Source: Guillardia theta CCMP2712 (taxonomy: Eukaryota; Cryptophyceae; Pyrenomonadales; Geminigeraceae). From it: a stretch of 64,000 nucleotides of DNA. The DNA lies in the NCBI RefSeq assembly GCF_000315625.1, contig NW_005434672.1, forward strand, positions 62,001 through 126,000. The letters are read 5' to 3'. How positions within the stretch are numbered: position 1 is the stretch's first letter; the number at the start of each line of letters is the position of its first letter. The position numbers and the translations under genes are program-made. Under the pieces are notes generated by a model. That model saw nothing but the letters and a program-made list of their open reading frames with translations, made no database searches and was not told the origin of the DNA. This document shows positions 11,180-22,249 of this stretch, piece by piece.

Positions 11180-13287
11180 ATGTCGGGGAATGCGGCCATG
11201 GCTGAGCGAAAGCTGAGGCTGCTTGAGCGAGCTGAGGCAAGGATTGCCAAGGTAAGGAGCAGAAGAGTTGAGGAGGAGGAGGAGGAGGAGGAGGAGGAGG
11301 ATGTCATGTTCGGAGTTGGTGCAGTGCGGCATGCGTTGAATTGCAATAGCTGCCGGGCGAGATGAGAGGAAGCCGTTTGCATGCGAGAATCGATCTCCTT
11401 GCTCTCCTCGGCATGTTATCGTCATTCCAACGCCATTGCCTATGTCACGTCCTCGCATGCGCTGGTGTGATGCTTCCCCTCCTTGTACAGCAGCAGATGT
11501 CAGACACATTGGCGGGTGTGCGAGAGTTTTCGTGACGAGGAGGAGACAGCAGCCGGATTGAGTTTGACATGCCATGCAGCAAAGAGACAAGGACAGAAAG
11601 CTGTCGCCAGTAGAAGAAGCGGACAAGAGGCTCAAGGACGTCGTGCGTCAGGTCACCCAGGAGCGACACGTTGCTACCGTTCTCGAGGTCCCTGGTGTCT
11701 GCGGGCGGGGAGAGATCTGACTGAGGGATCAGACGCTTTTGTTTGTTGCTGATGTAGCGGAAGAGCATGCGCTGCCTGAAGATACTCTTAGAATGATCCC
11801 TTCCATCCTCTCTGACCACATGTCGCACCCTGTTATTGTAGCCGACGCTCTGCTGCTTGTGGGCAAGGCAAGCAAGCGTTCTCTCGCAGACCCGAGCACG
11901 GAAGGGCTGTGGAACGTGTTTGTCTTGAGCTCCATCGCCTGCACCCGCCTGCACAAGCATGAGGCGACGTTGGTGAGCAACGGACTGTACGCCATCGGGC
12001 AGCTCGCCGAGACGTCGCATCGCATCAAGAGCCAGGTGGTTTGAGGTGCCGTCGGTGCCTCGTGACCGAGACGACATGGCAGATAGTGGAAGCCCAAGGA
12101 CTGGAGACCATCAACGGGTCGCTCAGGCTGCATCCTCACGACACGTTCCTGCTCTCCAACGGCTTGCTCGCTCTGTCCGCCATCTGCAACCTCCCCCTCC
12201 AGTCCTTGCAGCTCGGAAAGGGGATAGCGAAACAGGCATGGTGACTTGCGATGCTTCTCGCCTCTGACGTGGGTGCGAACAAAGATCATTGCGGATGTTC
12301 AGAGCATTCAGCACACGGCAGAGTCTCTCAACATCATGACTACCCTGACGGAGTTGGAGCCGCTACTCGCACATGATCCTGTGCTCGCCCGCTCTTACTG
12401 TGAAGCCATAGGGGCTCTGACTGTATCCAACACCGCGCTATCACACGACAAGGTGAGAAGTCCAGCACTCGACGAGGGAGTGACGAAGCAAAGCAGTGTG
12501 TTCGACTCGCCTCCAAGATCAACGCGGTCATGTCGACTAAGTTTCACAGCATCCAAGAAGAAGAGGAGGCAGAGGCAGCAGGCGACCAAGAAGACCTTTC
12601 GAATCAAATTCTTTCTTGGAACCTGGAGAGCTTGAAACGCAGTCGCGTCTCTCCGTACGACAACTGGGTGGTGGCGCATGGAGCTCTGGTACGGCCAACA
12701 AGCCCTCTCCTCCTTGACTCGTTGCCCCAGGCGCTGGGGAGGATGGTCCTCGTTCCAAGCACGCATCGAGCAGCTGGAACGAGCAAGAGGTTTCCGTACG
12801 TGACGTCAGATGCTCAGAAGCAGTCAGCAGTGCACGAGGCGGGGGCCATGGCGTTCCTCTGCTTCGCTTTGAAGGAGTTCGAGCACGACAAGGATGTGGT
12901 GCTGACGTCAGTCTTGGAGTCGCTCAAGCACCTCCTCTCCTTGCACCAAGACAACCAGAAAGAGTTTGTCAGCCACCAAGGGCTGCAACGGCTAACCCGC
13001 TGCCTCGAGCTCTGGTCAGAGGACCACGCCTTTCAGCTACAAGGAGCTCGAGCGTTGAAGGTAGGTCATGTGGGCTGGCGCCTTGGCCTGACGGTGAGCA
13101 GACGCTGTTGGAGGGAACGGATGGCATCAGGAACGGATGGGTGTTGAAGACTCCTAGCGGCCGAAACAGCGCCAAGTTGGTCATCTCAATCTTCACTTAC
13201 GAGGCGCAAGAGTACGGCACTCCCGAGGATTTGCAGGAGGTGCAAGAGATGTCTAGGATGTGGTTACCAGACAACAAGAATCAATGA
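11180..13287 (+). CDS. Armadillo-like helical repeat protein, function unknown
   Basis: The start MSGNAAMAERKLRLLERAEA is followed by an intron holding a (GAG)n tract. Later exons give an amphipathic helical repeat protein: VAEEHALPEDTLRMIPSILS; VIVADALLLVGKASKRS; ATLVSNGLYAIGQLAE; ETINGSLRLHPHDTFLLSNG; RSYCEAIGALTVSNTALS; DVVLTSVLESLKHLLSL; NQKEFVSHQGLQRLTRCLEL. Alternating helices with small residues at the turns resemble armadillo/HEAT folds. The C-terminus ends MWLPDNKNQ and is reached in frame after an intron near 13061. About 500 residues overall. No family name is justified. The poly(A)-like AATAAAA at 13451 lies downstream and overlaps the tail of the convergent DRC3 gene. Confidence 0.75.
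11271..11301. repeat. (GAG)n microsatellite in intron
   Basis: About ten GAG units just after the first coding exon of the helical-repeat gene, purine-rich on the transcribed sense strand. Confidence 0.85.
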
Positions 13288-13476
13288 GACCATCGTCAGA
13301 GGCAGGTTGCAGTCTCTTGCTCTCATGGCTCCATCTCTCTCAGAAGTTCTTCTATCTCATGCTTGTTCCTTGAGATGATGGCTCCTATCTCCGTGATTCT
13401 AGATCTGTCTCTTTTTACTGAGTCTTTCCTATCCTGTAACAGTAGCATTCAATAAAAGCTTGTATATCTCAGATGA

Positions 13477-15400
13477 TCACACCTTTTCCATCATAGAGTG
13501 AAAGTTCTTCCTTTCGTTTGTGACGATCTTATCTTCTAACCTGCAAACCAACTTCATGCGCTGCCAATGGTCTGGTTCAACTCACCCGTCAATCTTTCCA
13601 AGGTGGATGTCATGGGAAGTATTCATGGATGCGAGGATGAGCTCCTTGTCTCCTAGAACCATGGCTGCTTCAGGTGTCAGCTCATCCAGTTGTCCAGCGG
13701 CAAAGTGCTCTAGCTCCTCCTGAATCATCTGCGCATTCAAAGGATCACGAGGGGCAACCACAGACTGCAGGAGACACCCGTAGCGAGTTCTGATAGAAGT
13801 TGTTCTCGAGCTCACGCGCTTTTGAGAAGAATTCGTTCTGTGCTGACTCCACAAACTTGTTGACTAGATCGCCATATCGCCGTTCGAAGTCTAGTGGAAC
13901 ATCAAGGAACCGCAGGGGAGAGCAATGACGGAACTAGCAGCACCTGATAAGATTTGATCATCATCTTCCATCTGACGCAACTCGATTTCCAACAAGTCAT
14001 CGTTGAGCTCCAACTTCCATCACATAGTTAGCAGAGGTTTCATGGGATAACGGGACACAAGTACATTGCTCTCTTGTAGTTCCTTGAGGTAGGCGACAGC
14101 CTCTTCCTCCCTTATATTATCTTCTTCCAACTGTCGGATAAGATGTTTCTTCTTCAAGTTGAATTTGTGTACAAGGCTGATAGAGGCTTCATCTACAGGC
14201 CAACGCTCACTCAGCAGAAGAAGTCAGCAGAGTGCACCTACCTTTTTCCTCTCTATTTCTATTCAGGGCATTTTCAAAAACGCTTCTTTCATTTTCTTTC
14301 TTGACATTTTCTTTGATTGTGTTTTCAATGAATTCTTCTGACAACAGCCTGCATAAATCTTTAGAAACTTCTTTTTGCAAGGAAAGTTGCACCTGAACTC
14401 ATGTTGCAACTCGTCGATGACTTCAGGCCAGAAAGTAAGATTTTTGAGTTTTTCTTGCTCTGTGTCATCTTTCAACATTTCATCTAACAGGGTGTTGATC
14501 CCTTCTAAGTTTGCGTCCTTCAGCTGTTGTTGTCGCTGATGTAGTTCCTCTACTTTCTGCATCTCTTCAGCTTTCCGCTTTTCTTCTTCATACACCTCAA
14601 ACAATTCATCTTGAAAGTGCTCCCTCGCACTTTGAACCTGATCAGGATCAACAAGTCGGTAGTCCACATACACAATGTCCTTCAAGTGGGCGATGATTCT
14701 CATGTGATATTCTGGATCCTTGCTGCATGGATTCCCTTGCATGTTTAGAATTCGTAAGTTCGGAAAAGGTCGAAGGTAGTGAATCGCATTGACAACATCC
14801 GTGATTTGATTGTTTCCTATTGATAGACAGTTCAAGTTCGTCAATGTTTGTAAGTTCTTCAATCGTTCGATCCTGTTATTGAACAGACTGCTCAGAAGAA
14901 CCGTGGATTTCAGGAGATTTGAAATAAACCCAAATTTTGAATGCAAAACAGAAAGCAAGTCAGAAAATCATTGTTTCCACTCTCATGAAACAAAACAAAC
15001 CTCAAATCTGTTAACTTGATGAGACTCTCGAGCCCTTCGATCGTTCCAATGTTGTTGAAAGACAAATCAAGCCATTCTAGGTTAGTGAGATGAGAAATAT
15101 TTTCAATCTTCTCGATGATATTGTTGTCCAGCTGTAACTTTACCAGGGAGAGTAATCCATGAAGATTGTCGATCTTCAATATGTTTTGGAAGCTGAAGGT
15201 CAATGCCTAAAGAAGAAACTGAATACCACAGGACACGAAAACGGTCGGCAAGCTACCTGTATGTCTTCCAATGCAGTCTCTTGTTTGAACTCTCGCTTCT
15301 TGTCTTCAGATATGCTGATCTCTTCCACTGTGGTGATGCAGTTTCTGATGAGCTCCTCGTCTATCACGTTGGGCTCTGCCAACTCCAGGGCTTGCGCCAT
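13477..15400 (-). CDS. DRC3: Dynein regulatory complex subunit 3 (LRRC48/FAP134)
   Basis: Component of the nexin-dynein regulatory complex in motile flagellar axonemes. The start [18 protein letters not shown] matches the family N-terminus. The SDS22-type leucine-rich repeats follow ([78 protein letters not shown]). The LRR cap [20 protein letters not shown] is next, then a long coiled coil. The C-terminal signature [20 protein letters not shown] matches the human DRC3 segment ending SHDIHLLKID. A last exon after a short intron ends FHSMMEKV at 13477. Exons between 13860 and 14260 are incompletely resolved. Its presence indicates a motile flagellate. Confidence 0.93.
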
Positions 15401-16443
15401 CGTCAACGCACTCCTACCCGGCCTTTACCCACCTTACCACCAAAGCTACTGGTGATAGTTGAGTGTTATGGTGTTCAAAGGTATAAGATTCTCTAATTGA
15501 ACAATTAGGTCCATTGACTATATGTTTGAGTAGACCCTCTTATCCACCACCCCCTGACGTCCTTACCCCTGGTTACAACCTTTGGCCGGGCAGTTTGAAA
15601 TCCGGGAGCCCGAACTACTATGATCCGAGTGTCCGGGCCGGCCGCGCACTGCCGTTTGCCACGGTGACTGAGGCCGCCGCGCCGGCCCACTGAACCGCTG
15701 AGTCCGGTCACTGAGTTCAACGGTTGCTCGCCGACTGAGGGCCGGCGCAAGTTTTTATTTTCAGTACCTTTGAGTAAAGGCGACTCAGTGCATTCCATGG
15801 TATTTTCTAATGCCCAATTATAAACTTATATCCTTTTAACAAACACTTGTACCTGTTAATTTGATCATAAGCATACAGTTTTTAGTCAATTTTGTACCAG
15901 AATGATTTGTACCACTCAGTACTCTTTTATATTCGTTTTAAGCATTTGAGTTCCGGCTTACACGCCTCTTGGCTGCTCTCTGCCCTGTGTACCGGTATGT
16001 TTGTCTGATATGAAGGGGGTAGGGTTATTCGTATATTTCGATACACGCTCATGAAATCTTATTAGTGTCAGCCATTGACGAGTGTAGTAAATCTAGCCAA
16101 TAAGTATTTTTGTTTTCAAATTAAGGAGTCGTATGCCAGCTAGCAACGGCAATCTTTTTTTTCTACACCGGTTGTTTTATATGGATACCTACCCCATGTC
16201 TACAGGGTGCCACCGAAACACAGGTCCCCTTGCCCCCGATCAAAGAGCAAATAATTTTCATTAAAAATCCTGAGATCTCCATAGCAAACAAGTATCCCTC
16301 CCCTCCTTCCATGCTCTTCTCCCTCCCTCCCTCCCCCCCCCCCCTGCTCCCCTCCCTTCCTCCCTGCTCCCTCCCTGCTCCCTCCTCCCCTCCCTCCCCG
16401 TTGCTTCCCTTTCCCTTGCGCTCCAGTTATAGACACCAAACAA
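15401..16443. other. Intergenic: GC island, then AT-rich, then pyrimidine-rich tract
   Basis: Three blocks. About 15590-15760 is a GC-rich island with CCGGCC words, close upstream of the minus-strand DRC3 start, and carries TTTGAGTAAAGG at its edge (about 15768). About 15790-16200 is AT-rich with no signal. About 16290-16425 is almost pure C/T on the plus strand (CCCTCCCTCC) and ends just before the ORF at 16444. No gene is supported. Confidence 0.5.
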
Positions 16444-17193
16444 ATGAATCTTCACCGTCGTGTATCAGCAACAAATGGAATTCAGCGAAGGCGAAGGCAG
16501 GAAGTTTTCGATACATTCTTGGAGCAGGAAGAGACTTGTGATGAGTCAAAGACACCTGAAGATTTGAAGCTTCGAATGATCCTGCATACGTCAGTTGATG
16601 ATCGAGACTTGCCCAGGATGTACTGGAAAAAGCCAGGCAGTAATTTGAATATCATACTTGAGCCTGGCACAGGGGTTCAATTTCAGTGTGAAGATCACAG
16701 GGGCGTTGAAGTGAATCGACTGGGCATGATCAAATTGCTGCACTCAGATGCACAGGTTGTCGAAGTGTACATCATGTACAATCGAGTCCTCTTGGAACAT
16801 GTAGACGAAACCATTATAACTAATCGAGTGCCCTGTGTGGCCCTGAAAAGAATTTTGAACAAAGTTGGAAACCGTGATTGTTATCAATCAATTTACAAGG
16901 ATACGGATGAAATAAATGCTATACCAAAAATGTGTTTCTTCAGCTTTCCTTGCATGTTGGAGCATGCCAACGATGATCTCCACGATAATTTCAGAGTGCA
17001 TGGGTATATATTTTTTCATGAAGACGACATCGAAAATAATAAATACTGTGAAATCTCTCACTTCTCGATTGCAAACCTGGCACCACTCGTTAGACCTTTG
17101 AGAAGAAATTTTGTTTGTTGTTTTCCATTGATTTTCGTTGCTTTCGATTGCTTTACAATTTTTGTTTGTTGTTTTCCATCGCTTTACGTGTGA
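16444..17193 (+). CDS. Intronless ORF, function unknown
   Basis: A 249-residue uninterrupted frame beginning MNLHRRVSATNGIQRRRRQE. It is AT-richer than nearby genes and lacks introns, both unusual here. The sequence is mixed hydrophilic, with DRDLPRMYWKKPGSNLNI, LLHSDAQVVEVYIMYNR and FRVHGYIFFHEDDIENNK. The last 35 residues are Cys/Phe-rich because of a duplicated TTTGTTTGTTGTTTTCCAT block (about 17113 and 17162), so the true C-terminus may be a degraded extension. No domain recognised. It could be a lineage-specific gene, a transposon-derived fragment or a decayed copy. Confidence 0.45.
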   Translation: MNLHRRVSATNGIQRRRRQEVFDTFLEQEETCDESKTPEDLKLRMILHTSVDDRDLPRMYWKKPGSNLNIILEPGTGVQFQCEDHRGVEVNRLGMIKLLHSDAQVVEVYIMYNRVLLEHVDETIITNRVPCVALKRILNKVGNRDCYQSIYKDTDEINAIPKMCFFSFPCMLEHANDDLHDNFRVHGYIFFHEDDIENNKYCEISHFSIANLAPLVRPLRRNFVCCFPLIFVAFDCFTIFVCCFPSLYV

Positions 17194-18285
17194 CATGCTC
17201 GATGCTCGTCACAAGCCATGTTTATGAACTCCGAAAACCTCAGCATCTTTTCGCTGCCTGTTTCACAACCTCGGAATCATCGCCGTCTTTGTCCAAACCT
17301 ACATCCGCAAGATGCTCCTATTCGCTTGGGCACCCGCTTGTCTCCATGCTTCTCTTCCCCACAACTGATAAAAACATTACATTCGCAGGAATGATATTCA
17401 ATGGAGACTCTACCTTATGTCTTAGCTCGCTGGTTCTGATACTGAGAAGTCCTGAGGGAAGTTCTTTCACATCCGGCATTCATGGCGTTGAATAGTTCAT
17501 CGATCTTACACTTGCGATCTATTTGCAATCAAGTTGCCTACACGACTGACATGCCTTATGCATATGTGCTTGGTTGACACAGAGAGGAGGAAGAATGGGT
17601 CTTGTAGAATGCCAACCAAAACAACAATAAATTGCCTAATCAGAGAGATCCTTTACGAGAAACAATCTTGACACCAAACAACTCTACAGTCAGAGATGTG
17701 CTCGAAGCTCAATCATACGAAAGAGGGTTGTGGATGCTTGATCACCAAAAACGAGCAATTCTCCATCTTGCAATGATCATCAAATGGATTCGAAAACAGC
17801 CCTAGACTCTGGAATCCATGGCGATGCTGATTCCTACAGCTTCCTTTGAAAAACAAGCTCGAGCTGTTTGAAATGTCGTCTTGCAGTATGCCGCAAAAAG
17901 TACAAACATTCACACATGATCCAACCTTGGATGGCCTGGAGCTTGAATACGATGAAAGGGCCATTGGCTGAGAGCCATCTGGGATTCAAACAGTCGCCGC
18001 CTGCCCCGGCGGGTGCGGATGCAGCAATGGGGGAAGGGGGAGGGCAGGCGATTTGGTTGTATATGCACCCCCCAGGCGTGTAAAAGCGTGTAAGGTCAAA
18101 AATAGTTTTAATGTTTGAAACCTTGTTTCAAACATTAAAACTCCCTGACCGTACCTCCCGGTGACCGTAAAAGTGTGCTTGGATTCATGCTGAGTCTTAC
18201 TCGAAAAGAAAGTCTCCCGTCGTTGTAATTCCGTCAACAATGTAACAGGCATTCGACTGTGGGTCTTTGATTTGTTTTGAGGATG
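17194..18285. other. Intergenic, no gene seen
   Basis: AT-rich to mixed sequence without a supported gene. Its right part contains a short inverted pair, TTTGAAACCTTGTTTCAAA with flanks (about 18113-18132), and flanks the first U1 copy on its 3' side. Confidence 0.35.
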
Positions 18286-18453
18286 ACGGTGGTGTTGCGC
18301 GAACGCAAGTACCACGCTTACAGAAATTATGCGATTGGCCCGCGCCCATAAGGACGTCAGGTCATGACACTTCACAGCGACCGAGTGCGATGTCGTGCTC
18401 CATGCCAGGGCCACTCCTTGTTGATCGAGCGGTCACCCTCGCCAGGTAAGTAT
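18286..18453 (-). ncRNA. U1 spliceosomal snRNA, copy 1
   Basis: Transcribed on the minus strand, starting ATACTTACCTG, identical to the U1 5' end that pairs with 5' splice sites. About 168 nt, close to the usual 164. Stem-loop 1 holds GATCAACAAGGAG (U1-70K loop region). Stem-loop 2 has ATCGCACTCG, close to the U1A-binding ATTGCACTCC. The Sm site is ATAATTTCTG. The 3' hairpin closes over a TTCG loop between ACTTGCG and CGCAACA. U1 base-pairs with the GTAAGT-type donors seen throughout this window. The 70 bp upstream are identical in all three copies, which suggests a shared snRNA promoter element. Confidence 0.95.
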
Positions 18454-18523
18454 GAGAGCGGTGTGCCCCTCATCCCCGCTGAGCTCCCTGCCTCACCGTC
18501 ATGTCTGCCCTCGATGGCGGGCA
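18454..18523 (-). promoter_or_regulatory. Conserved 5' flank of U1 copy 1
   Basis: About 70 bp immediately upstream of the U1 5' end, identical in the three copies (also 20169-20238 and 22088-22157) even though sequence farther out diverges. Expected to contain the proximal snRNA promoter element; no TATA box is obvious. The homology of copies 1 and 2 runs about 30 bp further. Confidence 0.7.
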
Positions 18524-19199
18524 ATTGAAGGGGAAGGAGGGGTGGGAAACGCAGGGGATTTTGGGGGAGAAGGTAGGGTACAATTTCAAATCATAAACTT
18601 GTTTGTGCACGGCAGATAGTCGACGGGGAAGCATATGCTGTTGAATGCAAGTGGACTGGAATGCCAGGAACAAAATCCAAGCTTTTGAATGTGTTACTCC
18701 TCCAGTCAGGAGCTCTTTACGAGGATGCCCAAAAATGCACTCACTTTGCCTGAGCAAAGCGTTGAAACACTATCATTGGATTGGTATAAATGGCGAACAA
18801 GAGTTGACGGTGATAATACGAGCGAATATCTGAAAAGCCAGATTGTGTATTAACTGATCCACCACAGCAAATTCTGAAGATTACACGAACTTGAACTATA
18901 GTCCTCCGTGGTTTGATCTGGCTTGCTATGTGGCACATCATAGCGTGACGCTCAAGGTGGGTCACAGTTGCATGTGGATTAGATAAGCTCTCTATCTCAC
19001 AGTAATTCTCAACTTAGACCACCAGTGGTCACTGCCGTGCTGTGGGCAAGACGAGGGATTCAGCGATACAACAATCATCTGTGCCATCGAGATCGGATTG
19101 CGATCTCAGACTGCCACTCCGCCTGGGCATTACAAATTAGGAGGAGCTTTAGTATTTCGTGTCGAAATGTGACTTGCTGGCGGAGTAACCAATGGTCCT

Positions 19200-19480
19200 T
19201 AGGTTCCGATGCGTACCATGGTAGCAGCTGTTGGGATCCGATGCGTACCATGGTAGCAGCTGTTGGGATCACCGATGCCCGATAGACACAACTTGTCCGA
19301 CCGGAATGTCTCGCTCAAGGTCGCGAGGCTCGGCGGCGGCTGTGGTGAGCAAGCTCCACGTTTCGGAAGGAGCAATCTTGAAAAGAGCTCAGTTGAGTTG
19401 CATGATTTATAGAAAGAGCCTAACCTAAGTGATGAACAGCACTGTCATAAGTCACTGTGATGAACAGCACTGTCAGCGTC
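19200..19480. repeat. Dispersed repeat R2, copy 1
   Basis: Shares long blocks with 21176-21420: CCGATGCGTACCATGGTAGC and the following bases, GGAAGGAGCAATCTTGAAAA, TAGAAAGAGCCTAACCTAAG with TGATGAACAG, and GCGGGTCCTCCTCCAG. The first block is itself tandemly doubled here (about 19207 and 19240). No coding or RNA function recognised. It alternates with the U1 copies, so the cluster grew by duplicating larger segments. Confidence 0.75.
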
Positions 19481-19534
19481 GTGCGGGTCCTCCTCCAGCA
19501 TCGTCGATCAGCTTGTGACACCAAGCCTTGAAAC

Positions 19535-19582
19535 TAAATTCGTTCAAGGGAGGATTGAAATGTTGTCGGAGGATTCTTAGGT
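19535..19582. repeat. Dispersed repeat R3, copy 1
   Basis: TTCAAGGGAGGATTGAAA and TTGTCGGAGGATTCTTA recur at 21717-21765 with few changes, between U1 copies 1 and 2 here and copies 2 and 3 there. Confidence 0.7.
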
Positions 19583-20000
19583 CAGCGTTTCACGCGTGGC
19601 CCAGAGGTCCAGATTCCCAGATCCCGTGCCGGGGTAGTACTAATTTTACTCAATAAATTTGAAATAATCTGGACCATGTGGTCGAGTTTGTCAGCAGGAG
19701 TTGCACCCCCACAGGGGCCCACCGATAGAATCCGGGGGGTGGGGTACTGTCCGGACCGTCAATGTGCCTACTAGCCCAAGCTCCATTCTATGCCGCAATA
19801 CAATTCCTAGTCTCAACAGCAAGAGGTACCATCCAGGTCCAAGGTACAAGACATAAATGAATGCTGACAGGATTTCAATTGCGGTGACCACCACCGTCTC
19901 AAAACGACGGACATTTGCTACTCACATGCTCGAGATTTGACTAAATACCAATCCGCACATGCTTGATTCGACTGTGGGTCTTTGATTTGGTTTGAGGGTG

Positions 20001-20168
20001 ACGGTGGTGTTGCGCGAACGCAAGTACCACGCTTACAGAAATTATGCGATTGGCCCGCGCCCATAAGGACGTCAGGTCATGACACTTCACAGCGACCGAG
20101 TGCGATGTCGTGCTCCATGCCAGGGCCACTCCTTGTTGATCGAGCGGTCACCCTCGCCAGGTAAGTAT
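20001..20168 (-). ncRNA. U1 spliceosomal snRNA, copy 2
   Basis: Essentially identical to copy 1 over the whole RNA, offset by 1715 bp, with the same 5' ATACTTACCTG, U1A loop, Sm site and 3' hairpin. The 3' flank keeps homology with copy 1 for about 35 bp (GATTCGACTGTGGGTC in plus-strand sense), with two substitutions near the RNA end (TTTGGTTTGAGGGTGACGG versus TTTGTTTTGAGGATGACGG). Likely functional, since all diagnostic elements are intact. Confidence 0.94.
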
Positions 20169-21175
20169 GAGAGCGGTGTGCCCCTCATCCCCGCTGAGCT
20201 CCCTGCCTCACCGTCATGTCTGCCCTCGATGGCGGGCAATTGAAGGGGAAGGAGGGGTGGGAAAGACAGAGGACATTGGGGGTGGTGTACGCAAACAGGT
20301 GTTCAGATGAGCCAATAACGGTGAGTGAAGAGCGTACCACATGACGACGACGATGGACGATTCAACACCCAAATCAACGTGACGACAAGTTGTAAAAGTA
20401 CTCGACTTGATTTTTTTGGTCCACTTCTTCAGTTTCATTTGAGATGAACTCTAAATGTTGGCACATAAATGCCTCCATATACTCTCACTGAAGCTTCATC
20501 TCTATCTCGAGGGTGCGGCATGCCATTTCCCAGATTAGTCGAAGGAAGCTAAATTATCTGAATATCTGATATGATGTCGAGTTGAATGACTTTTTCGAAT
20601 CAATGTTTGAGATCAAAGGCTCCTTTTCACGTGGCGCCAAGCCTGGAGTACAGACTGTGTTACCGAAAATTCCTCTCTTTTTTTACCTCTGTCTTTTATT
20701 TTCAACACTTCAGGTTCAGAAGCTTGTAATCTTATCATTTCTGCATCGCAATGATGTCTTGGTACAAACTATGTCCATGGTTCATGAGCTATCAAGCTGA
20801 TGAGCAGTTCGAAGCATTTTTATGAGGCGGAACTATCCCAATAATGTAGCACAGATGCTGTTGGGATGAGGAGGATGCAGGCAGTGAATCTGAGCTTCTT
20901 TGTGTACTGCATGTGACAACAGCCGCGGTAGTGGGAGCGAAAAGCTCCATTTTCACTTTGTTGGAGGTATGTATCATTGCATAGCACTTATGCTGTGCAT
21001 CACACAGGCAGAACGTGCAATACACCGTGTGTTAGACGCGTGCTCTAGTAAAACGAAAGGCAAGAGTGTGCTCGCAAACCCAGTACACTGTTTTTCCGGG
21101 CATCAAGTGGAGTATTCTCACACACGGTTAGACAAATAAATACCCAGTTGTACAGCACCAGACTGATGGGAACTT

Positions 21176-21425
21176 GGGTTCCGATGCGAACCATGGTAGC
21201 AGCTGTTGGGATCACCGATCGCCGGTTGACACAAGTTGTCCCCACGGACCAGGCTCGAACGTTTTGAGCAAGCTCGCGGAAGGAGCAATCTTGAAAAGAG
21301 CGCGGCTCCGTTGAGTCTCCGTTGAGTTGCATGACATATAGAAAGAGCCTAACCTAAGTGATGAACAGTGCTGCTGTTGACATCAATCGTCGCGCGGGTC
21401 CTCCTCCAGTATACGTGCTGGATGC
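21176..21425. repeat. Dispersed repeat R2, copy 2
   Basis: Second copy of the segment at 19200-19480, with insertions and substitutions, including an extra CTCCGTTGAGT duplication near 21308-21322. A third, short fragment of the CCGATGCGTACC...GGTAGCAGCTG word is at 21667-21695. Confidence 0.7.
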
Positions 21426-21716
21426 CGTGGTAGTTGCAGCAGCCAGGTCTCTACCCCTTGATGCTCCCGATAGAAGAGGGGTAGCCTTTTCTGAACAACA
21501 TAACCCCAAATCTGCTATTGAATTTTGCTTTAAACTGAAGGTGTTCAGGAGAAAATTGTAATGTTGTCAGTCTCAAATTCATTCAACAGTATTGCTCACA
21601 GAATTTCTTCATTTCAACATCATGTCCTTTCGTAGAACTGAACGCCGACAGCATGTCATCGGATTTCCGATGCGTACCGTACCGTGGTAGCAGCTGAGCG
21701 ATGGAATTCCGCATCA

Positions 21717-21766
21717 AACTAAATTTGTTCAAGGGAGGATTGAAACGTTGTCGGAGGATTCTTATT
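21717..21766. repeat. Dispersed repeat R3, copy 2
   Basis: Matches 19535-19582 closely (AATTTGTTCAAGGGAGGATT and GTTGTCGGAGGATTCTTA), upstream on the plus strand of the third U1 copy. Confidence 0.7.
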
Positions 21767-21919
21767 TCTCGAGTACTACATTCCTTCTCACGGATGATTA
21801 CCTTAGTGATCGCAATGTGTCAAGTTCTGTAGCACACAAGCACAAAGTCGGGGCTGGTCAAGACAAAATCCGTCACCAACTGGCTTTGGACCTGGAAGCT
21901 TTAATTTGTTTAGAGGATG

Positions 21920-22087
21920 ACGGTGGTGTTGCGCGAACGCAAGTACCACGCTTACAGAAATTATGCGATTGGCCCGCGCCCATAAGGACGTCAGGTCATG
22001 ACACTTCACAGCGACCGAGTGCGATGTCGTGCTCCATGCCAGGGCCACTCCTTGTTGATCGAGCGGTCACCCTCGCCAGGTAAGTAT
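21920..22087 (-). ncRNA. U1 spliceosomal snRNA, copy 3
   Basis: Same RNA as copies 1 and 2 with all diagnostic elements present, offset 3634 bp from copy 1. Flank homology is shorter: on the 3' side only to about TTTAGAGGATGACGG, and on the 5' side it stops at ATGGCGGGC (about 22157). The conserved 70 bp of 5' flank marks the minimum promoter that has been kept. Its 5' region abuts the plus-strand small gene that follows. Confidence 0.94.
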
Positions 22088-22249
22088 GAGAGCGGTGTGC
22101 CCCTCATCCCCGCTGAGCTCCCTGCCTCACCGTCATGTCTGCCCTCGATGGCGGGCTTTAAAAGAAATCTGGGGTCCTCCCGAACTTTTCTTGGTTAGAG
22201 CGAGAACGGTATAAAGAGTATCAAGGTATGTCTAATTTACTTATACCTG

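Noticed and set aside
18267-18449. Three conserved plus-strand ORFs ending VTLAR before GTAAGT, looking like a repeated coding exon
   Set aside because: The conservation is explained by U1 snRNA on the opposite strand; the donor-like GTAAGTAT is the complement of the U1 5' end.
19580-19680. Possible tRNA-like element (GGTCCAGATTCCCAGATCC)
   Set aside because: No consistent cloverleaf and no proper B-box; similarity is superficial.
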